NCBI GenBank assembly: GCA_943367595.1
Contig: CALRJS020000012.1
Coordinates: forward strand, 29,614-93,613
Source: MW101C3 sp943367595
GTDB taxonomy: Bacteria; Cyanobacteriota; Cyanobacteriia; PCC-6307; Cyanobiaceae
Reading direction: 5' to 3'
DNA length: 64,000 nt
Of this stretch, positions 50,458 through 59,711 are shown in pieces. The notes beneath the pieces are model-generated. The model saw only the letters and a program-made list of their open reading frames with translations, was not told where the DNA came from and searched no databases. Position 1 is the first letter of the stretch; the number at the start of each line of letters is the position of its first letter. The position numbers and the translations under genes are program-made.

Positions 50458-51687
50458 TCAGCGGGGCGCTTCGCCAGCGGCCGACTCCAACGCCATGCCG
50501 CGGGCCACCTGAGCGATGGCCATGCCGAGCGGGTAAGTGCCCTGACGGCGAGCCGCTTCCAGCAACGCTGGAGGCAGGCGCACCCCCAGGCGCTTGAGCA
50601 CAACGTCAGAAAGCTCAGGCCGCTCGATCGTGCCGGAGGGCAGGCCGGAGACCCCCAGCACCAGCAACCGATCGACGCCGGGCTCATCCAGCTGGACGGC
50701 GGCCTGCCAGAGGGGAGCGTCCTCGCGGATCGAGGGCAGCGTGGAAAGGGGCTGCTGGTGATCGCCCACCCGTTCCTGGTCCCAGCGTTGAACCGGCAAC
50801 GACTGGAGGGGATCGTCGCTGATCACGCCCTGCCAACGACCCTGCTCACAGATCAGCACCCAATCGGCCGGCTGAATCGTCTCGTCCTTGCGGCGCAGCT
50901 GGCTGAGCTCCCGCAGTGAGCAGCTGGATTCGAGCACCCGAAAACGGCGACGGGCCGCTTCACTCACCTTCAGGTCGCGCAGGGCCTGCTGCAACGAGAG
51001 CAACTGCAGCTGATTGCGGGACGCGCCAAGACCGAACCAACCCAGCACGATCAACCAGAACGCTCCGAGGCCTCCCCCGCGCAGCACCAGCAGGGTGCCC
51101 ATGCCCACCGCCATCAGGGAGAGGAAACGGCCAATCGCCGCCGCCACCTGAATACCCCGCCGCTGGCTGCCGGTGAACTGCCACACCAGCGCCTTGACGA
51201 TCAGGCCGCCATCGAGCGGCAGCCCGGGCAGCAGATTGAACAGCGCCAGGATCAGGTTGAGCACCCCGAGCTGGGTGACCATCTCACCCAACAGGGGCGA
51301 GAAATGGGCCGCCGGATGGGCGCCCGCCAGCAGCAGGCCCGCCAGGATCAGGCTCACGAACGGCCCGGCAGCCGCCACCTGAAGCGCACCGATCGCGGTG
51401 CTGCATTCCCGCTCCACTGTGGCCACCCCGCCGAGCAGGAACAGGGTGATGCTGCGCACCTTGACGCCGTGAGCGATCGCTACCAGCGAATGTCCCAGCT
51501 CGTGGAGCAGCACTGACACGAACAAGAGCACGGCCGTGGCAGCGGCCAGCAGCCACAACGCCACCGGGGAGGCGCGCCCCACCAGGGACACTGAATACTG
51601 TTGGTAGAAGCCAGCCGTGGCCAGGCCCAGCACGATGAACCAGCTGGGATGGATCCGCAGCGGAATGCCGCGGATCTTGAACAACAT
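50458..51687 (-). CDS. Site-2 protease-like M50 metalloprotease
   Basis: A 409-residue intramembrane protease. Zinc ligands are in LHELGHSLVAI, with the second motif FNLLPGLPLDGGLIV, and about six hydrophobic segments occur before residue 230. The remainder is soluble and resembles a paired CBS-type module, which could sense nucleotides. Its targets are unknown. The ATG at 51687 (MLFKIRGIPLRIHPSW) is where homology begins. Confidence 0.92.
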   Translation of the reverse strand: MLFKIRGIPLRIHPSWFIVLGLATAGFYQQYSVSLVGRASPVALWLLAAATAVLLFVSVLLHELGHSLVAIAHGVKVRSITLFLLGGVATVERECSTAIGALQVAAAGPFVSLILAGLLLAGAHPAAHFSPLLGEMVTQLGVLNLILALFNLLPGLPLDGGLIVKALVWQFTGSQRRGIQVAAAIGRFLSLMAVGMGTLLVLRGGGLGAFWLIVLGWFGLGASRNQLQLLSLQQALRDLKVSEAARRRFRVLESSCSLRELSQLRRKDETIQPADWVLICEQGRWQGVISDDPLQSLPVQRWDQERVGDHQQPLSTLPSIREDAPLWQAAVQLDEPGVDRLLVLGVSGLPSGTIERPELSDVVLKRLGVRLPPALLEAARRQGTYPLGMAIAQVARGMALESAAGEAPR

Positions 51688-51783
51688 CCAACCCTCGCCC
51701 ACGCCCCTATCCAGTGGTGCCCCAGGGCTGACCCAAGGCCGTCGAAGCCCGATCCTAGAAACCTGGCGCATGGGCAGGCTGCG

Positions 51784-52449
51784 ATGACCCCGCTTCTCAA
51801 GATCTGTGGGCTGCGCAACCCAGCCCAGGCGCATGCCGTGGCGGCGTTGGGGGTGGAGGCGATCGGTGTGATCGCGGTGCCGGGATCACCGCGGTGGCTG
51901 GAGCCCCAGCGGCGCGCCGCTGTGTTCGGCGCCGCCCGCCAGGCCAATCCCGCCTGCCTGGGGGTGCTGGTGGTGGCCGACCCCGAGGACGCGATCCAGC
52001 AGCAGCTCGATCCCCTCGCCGGCGGGCATCAGGTGCTTCAGCTTCACGGGAACGAGACACCCGAGCGCTGCCGGATGCTCAGCGAGACGCTGGGGTGCCA
52101 GGTCTGGAAGGCGCTGCGGATTCGCGGCCCTGAGGATCTGCAGCGGGCCGAGGCCTACCGGGCGGTTGTGGATGCCCTGCTGCTTGATGCCTGGGTACCG
52201 GATCAACTGGGCGGCAGCGGCCGGCGCCTGCCGATCACCTGGCTGGAGGGGTTCACGCCTGGCTGCCCCTGGTGGTTGGCGGGGGGCCTGGGTCCGGGCA
52301 ACGTGGGTGAAGTGCTGGAGCGGCTTCAGCCCGACGGCCTCGATGCGTCCAGTGGGGTGGAAATCGCCCCGGGGGACAAGGACCTGGCCAGGGTGGCCGC
52401 TCTGGTGGAGGCCGTGAAGGGGAGCGGAAACGCAGCAGGCGGGAGCTGA
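51784..52449 (+). CDS. trpF: Phosphoribosylanthranilate isomerase
   Basis: A 221-residue TIM-barrel enzyme of tryptophan biosynthesis. It starts with LLKICGLRNPAQA (catalytic Cys), and contains VLQLHGNETPE and DGLDASSGVE. It is divergent from the protease gene with a gap of about 96 bp; no other trp genes are near. Confidence 0.96.
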   Translation: MTPLLKICGLRNPAQAHAVAALGVEAIGVIAVPGSPRWLEPQRRAAVFGAARQANPACLGVLVVADPEDAIQQQLDPLAGGHQVLQLHGNETPERCRMLSETLGCQVWKALRIRGPEDLQRAEAYRAVVDALLLDAWVPDQLGGSGRRLPITWLEGFTPGCPWWLAGGLGPGNVGEVLERLQPDGLDASSGVEIAPGDKDLARVAALVEAVKGSGNAAGGS

Positions 52450-52507
52450 TGCTGGCGGTTGGCTCCAAAGCGGGCGAGCATCACGGGGTAGCCGTCCCGC
52501 TTTCCCC

Positions 52508-53023
52508 TTGAGACCCATTCCATCGTTTTCATTGGCCCCGCTGCTGCTGCTGACCGCCCTGACCGGGGGTCAGGCGGCCGTGGCACAGGGCATGATCGCT
52601 GGCTGCCGGCTGGTGGGCGCCGACCTGCAGTGCGTGCCTGGGCTGACCACGACGCCCGAGGAGCAGATCCAGATCATGCAGGGCCAGATCAGCGCCGAGA
52701 CAGCGATGGAAGGGGCTGTGGATCAGCAGATCACAGGGCTCAGCCAGTTGCTGCTGCAGGGAGAGACCGCGATCGGCTCCGTGCTGACAGCCCAGCTGAT
52801 CGCCACCACCATGGCCAGCCTCAGCCCGCCGGAGTTTCACTGGTATGCGAAACGGCCGGGGGAGAGTGCCTGGGTGCTGATTCGCGGGGCACAGGGAGGC
52901 GCCTACACCATCAAGCCAGCCGATGCCGGCAGCCTGTTGATGGTGGTGGCTGTGACAACAGAAAATGGGGAAGTGAAGCGCGAAGCCTCTCCCCCCCCTG
53001 GGCCCGTTGGGCCAATGATCTGA
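52508..53023 (+). CDS. Secreted protein of unknown function
   Basis: A 171-residue protein with a Sec signal peptide (FSLAPLLLLTALTGGQAAVA, cleavage after AVA). The mature part has two cysteines (GCRLVGADLQC) that may form a disulfide, and a second half (EFHWYAKRPGESAWVLIRG) of beta character. Start codon is TTG at 52508. No family recognised; expected in the periplasm. Confidence 0.7.
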   Translation: MRPIPSFSLAPLLLLTALTGGQAAVAQGMIAGCRLVGADLQCVPGLTTTPEEQIQIMQGQISAETAMEGAVDQQITGLSQLLLQGETAIGSVLTAQLIATTMASLSPPEFHWYAKRPGESAWVLIRGAQGGAYTIKPADAGSLLMVVAVTTENGEVKREASPPPGPVGPMI

Positions 53024-53025
53024 GC

Positions 53026-53769
53026 TCAGCTGGTGAGCATCGACTCCTGTTGCTTCACCAGCTCGAAGAACTCCTGCTTCAAGCTGGGATCGTGGCGGAA
53101 ATCACCGCGCACAACGGAGTTGACCATGCTGGTCTGGGGCTCTTTCACGCCGCGCCATTTCATGCAGTAGTGCTGTGCCTTCACCAGGATCGCCAGACCC
53201 TGGGGCTGGCAGAGACGCTCGATCTCATCGGCCAGGATCATCACGGCCTCCTCCTGAATATGGGGCCGGGAGAACACCCAATCAGCCACACGGGCGAACT
53301 TGGAGAGGCCAATCACCCGATCGCCGGGCTTGATGCCGATCCAGCAGCTACCAAGAATGGGAACCAGGTGATGGGAGCAGGCCGAACGCACCGAAATCGG
53401 GCCGACGGTGTAGATCTCGTCGAGCTTCTTGACGTTGGGGAAGCTGGCGATCTTGGGCTGCTTGTGATAGCGGCCTTTGAACACCTCATGCAGATACATG
53501 CGAGCGACACGCTCTGCGGTTTCCTCGGTGTTGTGGTCGTTGTCGATATCGATCACCAGGCTGCGCAGCATGTCGCGCACCTTTCCTGCCACCTCGATCT
53601 CAAGCTGTTCGAGCTCCCCCTCATGGAGATGATCGGCCAGGTTGTCGTTGGCGAAGAAGGAGACGCCGGCCTGCTGCAGGCGCTCACGAATGCGCAGGCT
53701 GACGGGGGCTGGACCCACTTCAGGTGTAGGGGCGCGATCCAGCGGGGTGGAGGAAAATGTGGAGGTCAT
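53026..53769 (-). CDS. folE: GTP cyclohydrolase I
   Basis: A 247-residue enzyme converting GTP to 7,8-dihydroneopterin triphosphate, the first step of tetrahydrofolate and pterin synthesis. The zinc cysteine/histidines are in RSACSHHLVPILG, with the second Cys in KAQHYCMKWRG, and QEEAVMILADEIERL typical. The ATG at 53769 starts MTSTFSSTPLD. Last gene of the ado-aar-accA-SDR-folE run. Confidence 0.97.
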   Translation of the reverse strand: MTSTFSSTPLDRAPTPEVGPAPVSLRIRERLQQAGVSFFANDNLADHLHEGELEQLEIEVAGKVRDMLRSLVIDIDNDHNTEETAERVARMYLHEVFKGRYHKQPKIASFPNVKKLDEIYTVGPISVRSACSHHLVPILGSCWIGIKPGDRVIGLSKFARVADWVFSRPHIQEEAVMILADEIERLCQPQGLAILVKAQHYCMKWRGVKEPQTSMVNSVVRGDFRHDPSLKQEFFELVKQQESMLTS

Positions 53770-53776
53770 GGAAGAC

Positions 53777-54487
53777 TCAAAGAACACCAGTTGCGGGCAT
53801 CAGGGTGAGATCCTCCACCAGTTGAGACGGAGGCTGCTGGGCCAGATACAGCAGAGCTTCAGCGGCCTGATCTGCTGAAAGCATGGCACGCCGATCGAAG
53901 GAAGCGTGGACGGTTTCCGTCCCCCACAGGGGGGTATCCACGGCACCGAGGGTGAGCGTGCTCACCCGGATGCCGTGGCTGCGTTCCTCTTCGGCAAGGC
54001 AGCGGCTGAACGATTCAAGCGCGGCCTTGGTGGCGCAATAGGCGCCCCACGCAGGGAAGGCGCGGCGGGCTGCGTGGCTGCTCACGTTGATGATCTGTCC
54101 CCCGCCGATTTGGCGCATGGCAGGAAGCACCGACTGACAAACCTGGAAGACGCTGGTGAGATTCAACTGCCACAGCCATTGCCAGTGCTCCAGGGACATG
54201 GCGGCGAGTTCGCCGGTGTAAGCCGCGCCAGCGTTGTTGATCAACACGTTCGGTGCCGCATGGCTCTCCAGCAGTGCGGAAATGGCCGGCGCGATGGCGC
54301 CGGGATCAGCAAAATCCGCGGTGGCAATGCCCACCTGCCTTCCAGCCTGACGGAAGGGCTCAGCCACAGCTTCCAGGTCGTGGCGGGTGCGTGCCATGAG
54401 CAGCAGATCCCAGCCAGCGCCGGCAAACGAGTGAGCTGCAGCAGCTCCGATGCCCCTCGAGGCACCCGTGATCAAAACCGACGGCAA
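53777..54487 (-). CDS. Short-chain dehydrogenase/reductase
   Basis: A 236-residue NAD(P)-dependent SDR with VLITGASRGIGAAA, NNAGAAYTGEL, the catalytic Ser in IINVSSHAARR and Tyr/Lys in YCATKAALESFS. A TTG at 54487 preceded by AGGAG is the start. Substrate unknown. It sits between accA and folE, an arrangement common in cyanobacteria near the alkane genes. Confidence 0.93.
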   Translation of the reverse strand: MPSVLITGASRGIGAAAAHSFAGAGWDLLLMARTRHDLEAVAEPFRQAGRQVGIATADFADPGAIAPAISALLESHAAPNVLINNAGAAYTGELAAMSLEHWQWLWQLNLTSVFQVCQSVLPAMRQIGGGQIINVSSHAARRAFPAWGAYCATKAALESFSRCLAEEERSHGIRVSTLTLGAVDTPLWGTETVHASFDRRAMLSADQAAEALLYLAQQPPSQLVEDLTLMPATGVL

Positions 54488-54511
54488 ACCGAAACCGCTC
54501 CTGCAGAAACC

Positions 54512-55501
54512 TTAAGAACCCACGGTGGAATCCGTGGTGCCGGCGCCGAGCACCCGCCCCATGCGGCGGAACTTGTCGTAGCGCTGCTGCAGAAGCTCCG
54601 CCTCGCTGAGCTGGCCGAGTACGGCCAACTGCTCAATCAAGGCGCTGCGGAGTGTGTCCGCCGCCTGCATCGGCCCCCAGTGATTGCCACCTGAGGGCTC
54701 ACTGAGCACGACATCGATCAACCCCAGTTGCAGCAGATCCGCGGCTGTGATTTTCAAGGCGGTGGCAGCAACAGGGGCTTTGGCCGCATCACGCCAGAGG
54801 ATGGACGCGCAGGCTTCCGGGCTGGCCACGGTATAGACGCTGTGCTCGAACATCAGCAGCCGATCAGCCACGCCGATGCCCAATGCCCCACCGGATCCCC
54901 CTTCACCGATCACAGTGGCGATCACCGGCACCCGCAGCCGGAACATCTCGCGCAGGTTCACGGCGATCGCTTCGCCCTGGCCGAGCTCTTCGGCCAGCAC
55001 CCCTGCGTAGGCGCCGGGAGTGTCGATGAAGGTCAGGATCGGCAGCCGGAAGCGGTCAGCGTGCTCCATCAGCCGCATCGCCTTGCGGTAGCCGCCCGGG
55101 GAAGCCATGCCGAAATTGCGGGCCACATTCTCCTTGGTGTCGCGGCCTTTCTGATGGCCGATCAGCACCACGGGCTGATCCCCGATGCGGCCGACTCCAC
55201 CCACCAGCGCCTGGTCGTCGGAGCCACGGCGATCGCCATGCAGCTCCAGCCATTCATCGGTGATCACCTGGATGTAATCCAGAGTGCTGGGACGCTGCGG
55301 GTGGCGGGCCACCTGGATCTTCTGCGCCGGGGTGAGGGCGCTGAAGATGTCCTCGCGGCGCCGGGCAGCAAGGGTTTCCAGCTGCAGAAGCTGCTGGCTG
55401 ACATCCACTTCCGAATCCTTGGCCAGCTGCCGGATCTGCTCGATCTGCTCCTCGAGCTCCACGAGCGGCTTCTCGAACTCAAGCAGGGGGCGTCGGGCCA
55501 T
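54512..55501 (-). CDS. accA: Acetyl-CoA carboxylase carboxyltransferase subunit alpha
   Basis: A 329-residue subunit that with AccD transfers the carboxyl group from biotin to acetyl-CoA, the committed step of fatty-acid synthesis. Standard blocks are LEFEKPLVELEEQIEQI, GHQKGRDTKEN, FGMASPGGYRKAMRLM and GEGGSGGALGIGVADRLLM. Confidence 0.97.
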   Translation of the reverse strand: MARRPLLEFEKPLVELEEQIEQIRQLAKDSEVDVSQQLLQLETLAARRREDIFSALTPAQKIQVARHPQRPSTLDYIQVITDEWLELHGDRRGSDDQALVGGVGRIGDQPVVLIGHQKGRDTKENVARNFGMASPGGYRKAMRLMEHADRFRLPILTFIDTPGAYAGVLAEELGQGEAIAVNLREMFRLRVPVIATVIGEGGSGGALGIGVADRLLMFEHSVYTVASPEACASILWRDAAKAPVAATALKITAADLLQLGLIDVVLSEPSGGNHWGPMQAADTLRSALIEQLAVLGQLSEAELLQQRYDKFRRMGRVLGAGTTDSTVGS

Positions 55502-55536
55502 GGGGTGGGGGGAGGCAGGAGAGCGAGCCGAAAGGC

Positions 55537-56589
55537 TCAGGCGACGGCGGCGGCCAGCGCCTGCGGCACCACCGGCTCAAGACCGAGCGGCTGGAAGCCG
55601 TGGCGCAGGGAGGCGTTGCCGATCTGTTCCATCGATTCGACGGTGATGTTGTTGCGACCCCAGCTGAAGTTGGTATGCCAGCCTTCGAATTCCAGCAACA
55701 TGGCCTCTGCGAAGCAGGCGAACATCTGGCGCTTGGGATTGGCCATTTCGGCCACTTCCATCATCTGCCAGTCGATGTCCTTGAAGAACTCCACCACGCC
55801 GCCCTTGAGCACGTGCACGCCATCACCGGCCGCCTTGGTGTCGAGGTTCTTGGGGTAGCCGCCATCGATCATCAGGCAGGGGTTCTGAAGCCGCTCGCGA
55901 TCGATCGTGAGCGTCTGGGGGAGGCTGGCGACCCACACCACCACATTCGCCTCGGCTAGGGCGTCTTCAAGGGGAAGAATGCGGCCGCCCCCCAGCTCGC
56001 TCTGCAGATCCAACAGGCGTTGGCGCTGGCGGGCCACCAACAGAAGTTCGCCAACACCGGTGCGCTGGCTCAGCCAACGGCACACGCCACTGCCGATGTC
56101 GCCGGTGGCGCCCACAACCGCGACCTTGGCGGTGGACAGATCGATGCCGAGGCGCGGAGCGTTGGTTTCCACCTGGCGGCAGATCACCCAGGCGGTGTGG
56201 GTGTTTCCTGTGGTGAACCGCTCCCACTCCAGAGTGGTGGAGCGAATCTGCTGAAACTTCGAGAGATCGAAGTTCTCGAAGATGATTGAGGTGAAACCGC
56301 CCAGCGCCGTGATCGCAATGCCGCTCTTCTGGGCGAGCTCCATGGCGTTCTGAACTTTGCGGGTGGCCGTCTTGAAGCGGCTCAGCATCTCCGGCACGAA
56401 GCAGGAGTCGATGTACACCCCTTCGATGGTTTTGCCCGTGAGGCTGGTGACACTGACCGTTTCCAGCAGCTGAGGCGGCGCGCTGCACCAGACATCCAGA
56501 TCGCCGGCGGCGAACTCTTCGTAGCCGAGAGCTCCGGCCTTGCGACGCGCCTCTTCGAAGCTGCTGGAGTGACCGATCAGACCGAACAT
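55537..56589 (-). CDS. aar: Long-chain acyl-ACP reductase (aldehyde-forming)
   Basis: A 350-residue reductase giving fatty aldehydes from acyl-ACP. It starts MFGLIGHSSSFEEARRKA, and has the nucleotide-binding VVGATGDIGSGVCRWL and a catalytic cysteine candidate in GVYIDSCFVPE. With ado it forms the cyanobacterial alkane route; the gap to ado is 149 bp and contains the palindrome CCTCAGGCTGAGG but no gene. Confidence 0.96.
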   Translation of the reverse strand: MFGLIGHSSSFEEARRKAGALGYEEFAAGDLDVWCSAPPQLLETVSVTSLTGKTIEGVYIDSCFVPEMLSRFKTATRKVQNAMELAQKSGIAITALGGFTSIIFENFDLSKFQQIRSTTLEWERFTTGNTHTAWVICRQVETNAPRLGIDLSTAKVAVVGATGDIGSGVCRWLSQRTGVGELLLVARQRQRLLDLQSELGGGRILPLEDALAEANVVVWVASLPQTLTIDRERLQNPCLMIDGGYPKNLDTKAAGDGVHVLKGGVVEFFKDIDWQMMEVAEMANPKRQMFACFAEAMLLEFEGWHTNFSWGRNNITVESMEQIGNASLRHGFQPLGLEPVVPQALAAAVA

Positions 56590-56738
56590 GGGAGATGCGT
56601 ACCCTCAGGCTGAGGGGAAGGTGGCAGGGGCCACAGGGTTGCGCACGCTACATCGGCGGTTGCGAACCGAGGCAGGCGCAGGGTCCAAGGGCAGCCGGAG
56701 GGCCGAAGCCCGATCCGGCCCCAGCCCCCCTCCTTGAA

Positions 56739-57497
56739 TCAGCCGACCAGGGCGGCTGCGGCCATGCGGGCAATCTCGCGGGTGGAGAAGCCGATCTCGG
56801 TGAGCGCTTCCTGGTAGGCGATCAGGAAATCCTCGATCAGGCTTTCCTTCTCCATGCCAAGCACGGCTGCATCACCAGCCACTTCTTCAAGCATGCGGCG
56901 CACGAGCGGGAGATTGTCGCGGTTGGCCTGCTCAAGCTCGGCGCGGGAAGCTTCGAGGTTGGCTTTCAGCCATTCCTGGCCATAATTCAGGTGGGTGTAT
57001 TCATCACGCACCACGCCCTCGGTGATCTTGCGGGCGAAAGGATCGGCCACAGGAATGTAGATGTGATAGGCCGAGATGGCGAAAGCTTCAATCAGCAGAG
57101 CCTGAATCAGCAGACAGGTGACGACCTTCCCTTCGGCCAGGGCCGCCTGGAAGTTGCCGTGCAGCGGCAGGAAGAAGTTTTTGGCGAAGGGCATGTCTGC
57201 CGTGACGCTCAGGTTGCGGGCACAGGCCTGGAAGCCCTTCATGTGCTTCAGCTCCATCCGCGCCAGGCGGGCCAGTTCCTCGGCCTCATCGGGCAGAAGG
57301 GTTCCCAGGGAGATGTAGTTGTCGTGGGCTTCCTGTTCACCCTCGATCACAATCGCGTTGATGCGGCTGTAAGCGTCCTTGTAGAGGTCGGTGGTGAAGT
57401 CCGGCAGTCCGGCAAGATCGGCCCCGGCTTCCTCGCCGGCTCCAAGGGATGACGTCTGAGCGTCAAGGCTGACCGCCGGAGTGTCGAGCGCAGGCAT
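56739..57497 (-). CDS. ado: Aldehyde-deformylating oxygenase
   Basis: A 252-residue ferritin-like diiron enzyme producing alkanes and formate from fatty aldehydes. Iron ligands lie in VIEGEQEAHDNY, RMELKHMKGF, LIEAFAISAYH and RDEYTHLNYG. The ATG at 57497 gives MPALDTPAVSLD, a variable leader before the conserved core. First gene of the ado-aar-accA-SDR-folE run. Confidence 0.96.
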   Translation of the reverse strand: MPALDTPAVSLDAQTSSLGAGEEAGADLAGLPDFTTDLYKDAYSRINAIVIEGEQEAHDNYISLGTLLPDEAEELARLARMELKHMKGFQACARNLSVTADMPFAKNFFLPLHGNFQAALAEGKVVTCLLIQALLIEAFAISAYHIYIPVADPFARKITEGVVRDEYTHLNYGQEWLKANLEASRAELEQANRDNLPLVRRMLEEVAGDAAVLGMEKESLIEDFLIAYQEALTEIGFSTREIARMAAAALVG

Positions 57498-57559
57498 CGA
57501 GGACAAATCGTGAAGGTCTCGACTGTAACCACCGCCGGCCAACTCTGGTCTGCCGGCGT

Positions 57560-58357
57560 TCACTCGCTGCGCAAGCGCCCTCGCGGGGGCCACGAGCTGG
57601 TAAGCAGGGAGTCCAGCCGCTGACACCAGCCCGCCACCAGCCGCTCGAACAGCTGCTCGCCGAGGGCGGCACTGGCGCCGCGCGCATCTCCCACCACCCC
57701 CGTCGCCGACACATCCGCCGTGAGCCAGGCATCTGGCACGGCGCCCTCCAGGCTCCAGCCGCTGGGGGGTGGCGGCTGCAACTGCCCGTCGCAGGGCCGC
57801 TCGGGCCCCACCCACTCCGGCTGCAGGTGCAGCATCAGGCTGGTTTCAGCCAGGCCGGCGTGCAGACCATCGCTGCGCTCAGGTTCAGGCAGCAGGGGAC
57901 CGATCCCTTCCGGCCCGCTCCAGAGAAAGCAGGGCAGCACCGCCAATGCTGGATGGGCGGCGCGCAGCTGGCGGGCAGCCACCTGCAGCAGGGCGATCTG
58001 GCCGCCATGGGCGTTGAACAGCACAAGGCGCTGAAAGCCGGCGGCCGCCAGCTGGGCGCCGATCGACATCACCTGGGCGATCAGCAGCTCAGCCGGCAGG
58101 CTGCAGGTGCCGGGGAAGGCAGCGTGTTCGGGTGAGAAGCCGAACCAGGACACCGGCAGCCGCCAGATCGGCAGAGCTTCCGCCAGGCGGGCAAGCACGG
58201 CATCGGCCACCCGATCGGCGAACAGGGCATCGGTGCCGAGCGGCAGGTGAGGGCCGTGCTGCTCGACGGCGCCGAAGGGCCAGAGCACGGTGCTGCCCGG
58301 GCAGCTCGCCGCGGCACGCACCTCAGGCCAGCTGAGCCGTTCCAGCGCTCGCTCCAT
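57560..58357 (-). CDS. Creatininase-family amidohydrolase
   Basis: A 265-residue metal-dependent amidohydrolase-like enzyme. The metal motif is in FGAVEQHGPHLPLGTD (Glu, His, Asp) and the second in LVLFNAHGGQ. Relatives act on creatinine, formamides or peptide modifications; the substrate here is unknown. The ATG at 58357 is where homology begins. It diverges from the S1-type gene. Confidence 0.9.
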   Translation of the reverse strand: MERALERLSWPEVRAAASCPGSTVLWPFGAVEQHGPHLPLGTDALFADRVADAVLARLAEALPIWRLPVSWFGFSPEHAAFPGTCSLPAELLIAQVMSIGAQLAAAGFQRLVLFNAHGGQIALLQVAARQLRAAHPALAVLPCFLWSGPEGIGPLLPEPERSDGLHAGLAETSLMLHLQPEWVGPERPCDGQLQPPPPSGWSLEGAVPDAWLTADVSATGVVGDARGASAALGEQLFERLVAGWCQRLDSLLTSSWPPRGRLRSE

Positions 58358-58418
58358 CACCCAACCGTTGCGTTCGGCCCTGATCCTTACAGTGGGCAAC
58401 TGTCTGCTCCCTTGGACC

Positions 58419-59711
58419 ATGGCCGGCTCCGGCAACCAGCAGCCGCGACAGCCCCAGGAAGGAAGCCGGCGTCCCGTGCCCCCGACGGCGCCGCGGCAGC
58501 CCGCAGCCGCTCCGGTGCGCAAGCCTCCGCAGGTGTTGCACATCAGCCGCAAAGACGACGAGCCGGTGGCCGACACCTTGACGCAGATCGCCGCTGAGGG
58601 GCCCACACCGGTGGCCGCTCCCGTGGCCGTGCGGCCGGCGCCCCAGGCCCCGGAAACCACCGCCCTCTCCGACGACGACCGCTTCGAGACCGCCAGCCTC
58701 GAAGGGCTGACCATGGCCGATCTGCTGGGGCCAGCGCCGGAAGCCAGCCGCAAGGCGTCACGCAAACCAGCGCCGGCGGCAGCGGCCCCCGGCCAGCCGG
58801 CGACGCCGGCCCGTCAGGTCGACGATTTCGATTTCGACGAAGAAGCCTTCCTGGCTGCGCTCGACGAAAACGAGCCGGTGGGCGTGTCCGGTGAGGTGGT
58901 GCCCGGGGTGGTGATCGGGGTCGAAAGCGATGGCGTGTATGTGGACATCGGCGGCAAGGCGCCGGGCTTCATGCCCAAGAGCGAATGCGGCCTCGGTGTG
59001 ATCACCAACATCAAGGAACGCTTCCCCAAAGGTCTGGCGGTGGAGGTGCTCGTCACCCGCGAGCAGAACGCCGATGGCATGGTCACGATCAGCGCCCGCG
59101 CTCTCGCCCTGCGCCAGAGCTGGGAAAAGGTGCGCCAGATGGAGAAGGAGGGCAAGGTCGTTCAGGTCAAGGTGACCGGCTTCAACCGCGGAGGTGTGAC
59201 CTGCGACCTCGAGGGTCTGCGGGCCTTCATCCCCCGCTCCCAGCTCCAGGACGGCGAAAACCACGAGCAACTCGTGGGCAAGACCCTCGGCGCCGCCTTC
59301 CTGGAGGTGAGCCCGGACAACCGCAAGCTGGTGCTCTCCGAGAAACGCGCCTCCACAGCGGCCCGCTTCTCTGAAATCGAGGTGGGCCAGCTGGTGGACG
59401 GTCAGGTGGTGGCGGTCAAGCCCTATGGCCTGTTTGTGGATCTCGGCGGGGTGAGCGGCCTGCTGCACCAGTCGTGCATCACCGGCGGGGCCCTGCGCGA
59501 ACTGCGCGAAGTGTTCGATCAGGGGGACCGGGTCCAGGCGATCGTCACCTCAGTGGATCCTGGCCGCGGCCGCATTGCCCTCAACACCGCCCTGCTGGAA
59601 AACCAGCCGGGTGAACTGCTGATCAACAAGGAACAGGTGCTGCTGGAAGCGGGCGAGCGGGCCAATCGGGCCCGCCTCACCCTGCGGCAGCAGGAGCAGG
59701 CGCCGGAATGA
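58419..59711 (+). CDS. rps1b: S1-type RNA-binding protein (Rps1b-like)
   Basis: A 430-residue protein with a disordered Pro/Ala-rich N-terminal third and three S1 domains (roughly 150-225, 235-310, 325-395). The repeats read VPGVVIGVESDGVYVDIGGK, KVTGFNRGGVTCDLEGL and GQVVAVKPYGLFVDLGGVSG. This resembles the cyanobacterial ribosomal S1 homologue Rps1b or an RNA-binding relative. It overlaps the Tab2-like gene by four bases. Confidence 0.88.
   Translation: MAGSGNQQPRQPQEGSRRPVPPTAPRQPAAAPVRKPPQVLHISRKDDEPVADTLTQIAAEGPTPVAAPVAVRPAPQAPETTALSDDDRFETASLEGLTMADLLGPAPEASRKASRKPAPAAAAPGQPATPARQVDDFDFDEEAFLAALDENEPVGVSGEVVPGVVIGVESDGVYVDIGGKAPGFMPKSECGLGVITNIKERFPKGLAVEVLVTREQNADGMVTISARALALRQSWEKVRQMEKEGKVVQVKVTGFNRGGVTCDLEGLRAFIPRSQLQDGENHEQLVGKTLGAAFLEVSPDNRKLVLSEKRASTAARFSEIEVGQLVDGQVVAVKPYGLFVDLGGVSGLLHQSCITGGALRELREVFDQGDRVQAIVTSVDPGRGRIALNTALLENQPGELLINKEQVLLEAGERANRARLTLRQQEQAPE

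Noticed and set aside
56619..56631. CCTCAGGCTGAGG-type palindrome between ado and aar as a terminator
   Set aside because: The loop is a single base and the stem is too short without a T-run; it is more likely chance in a GC-rich gap.
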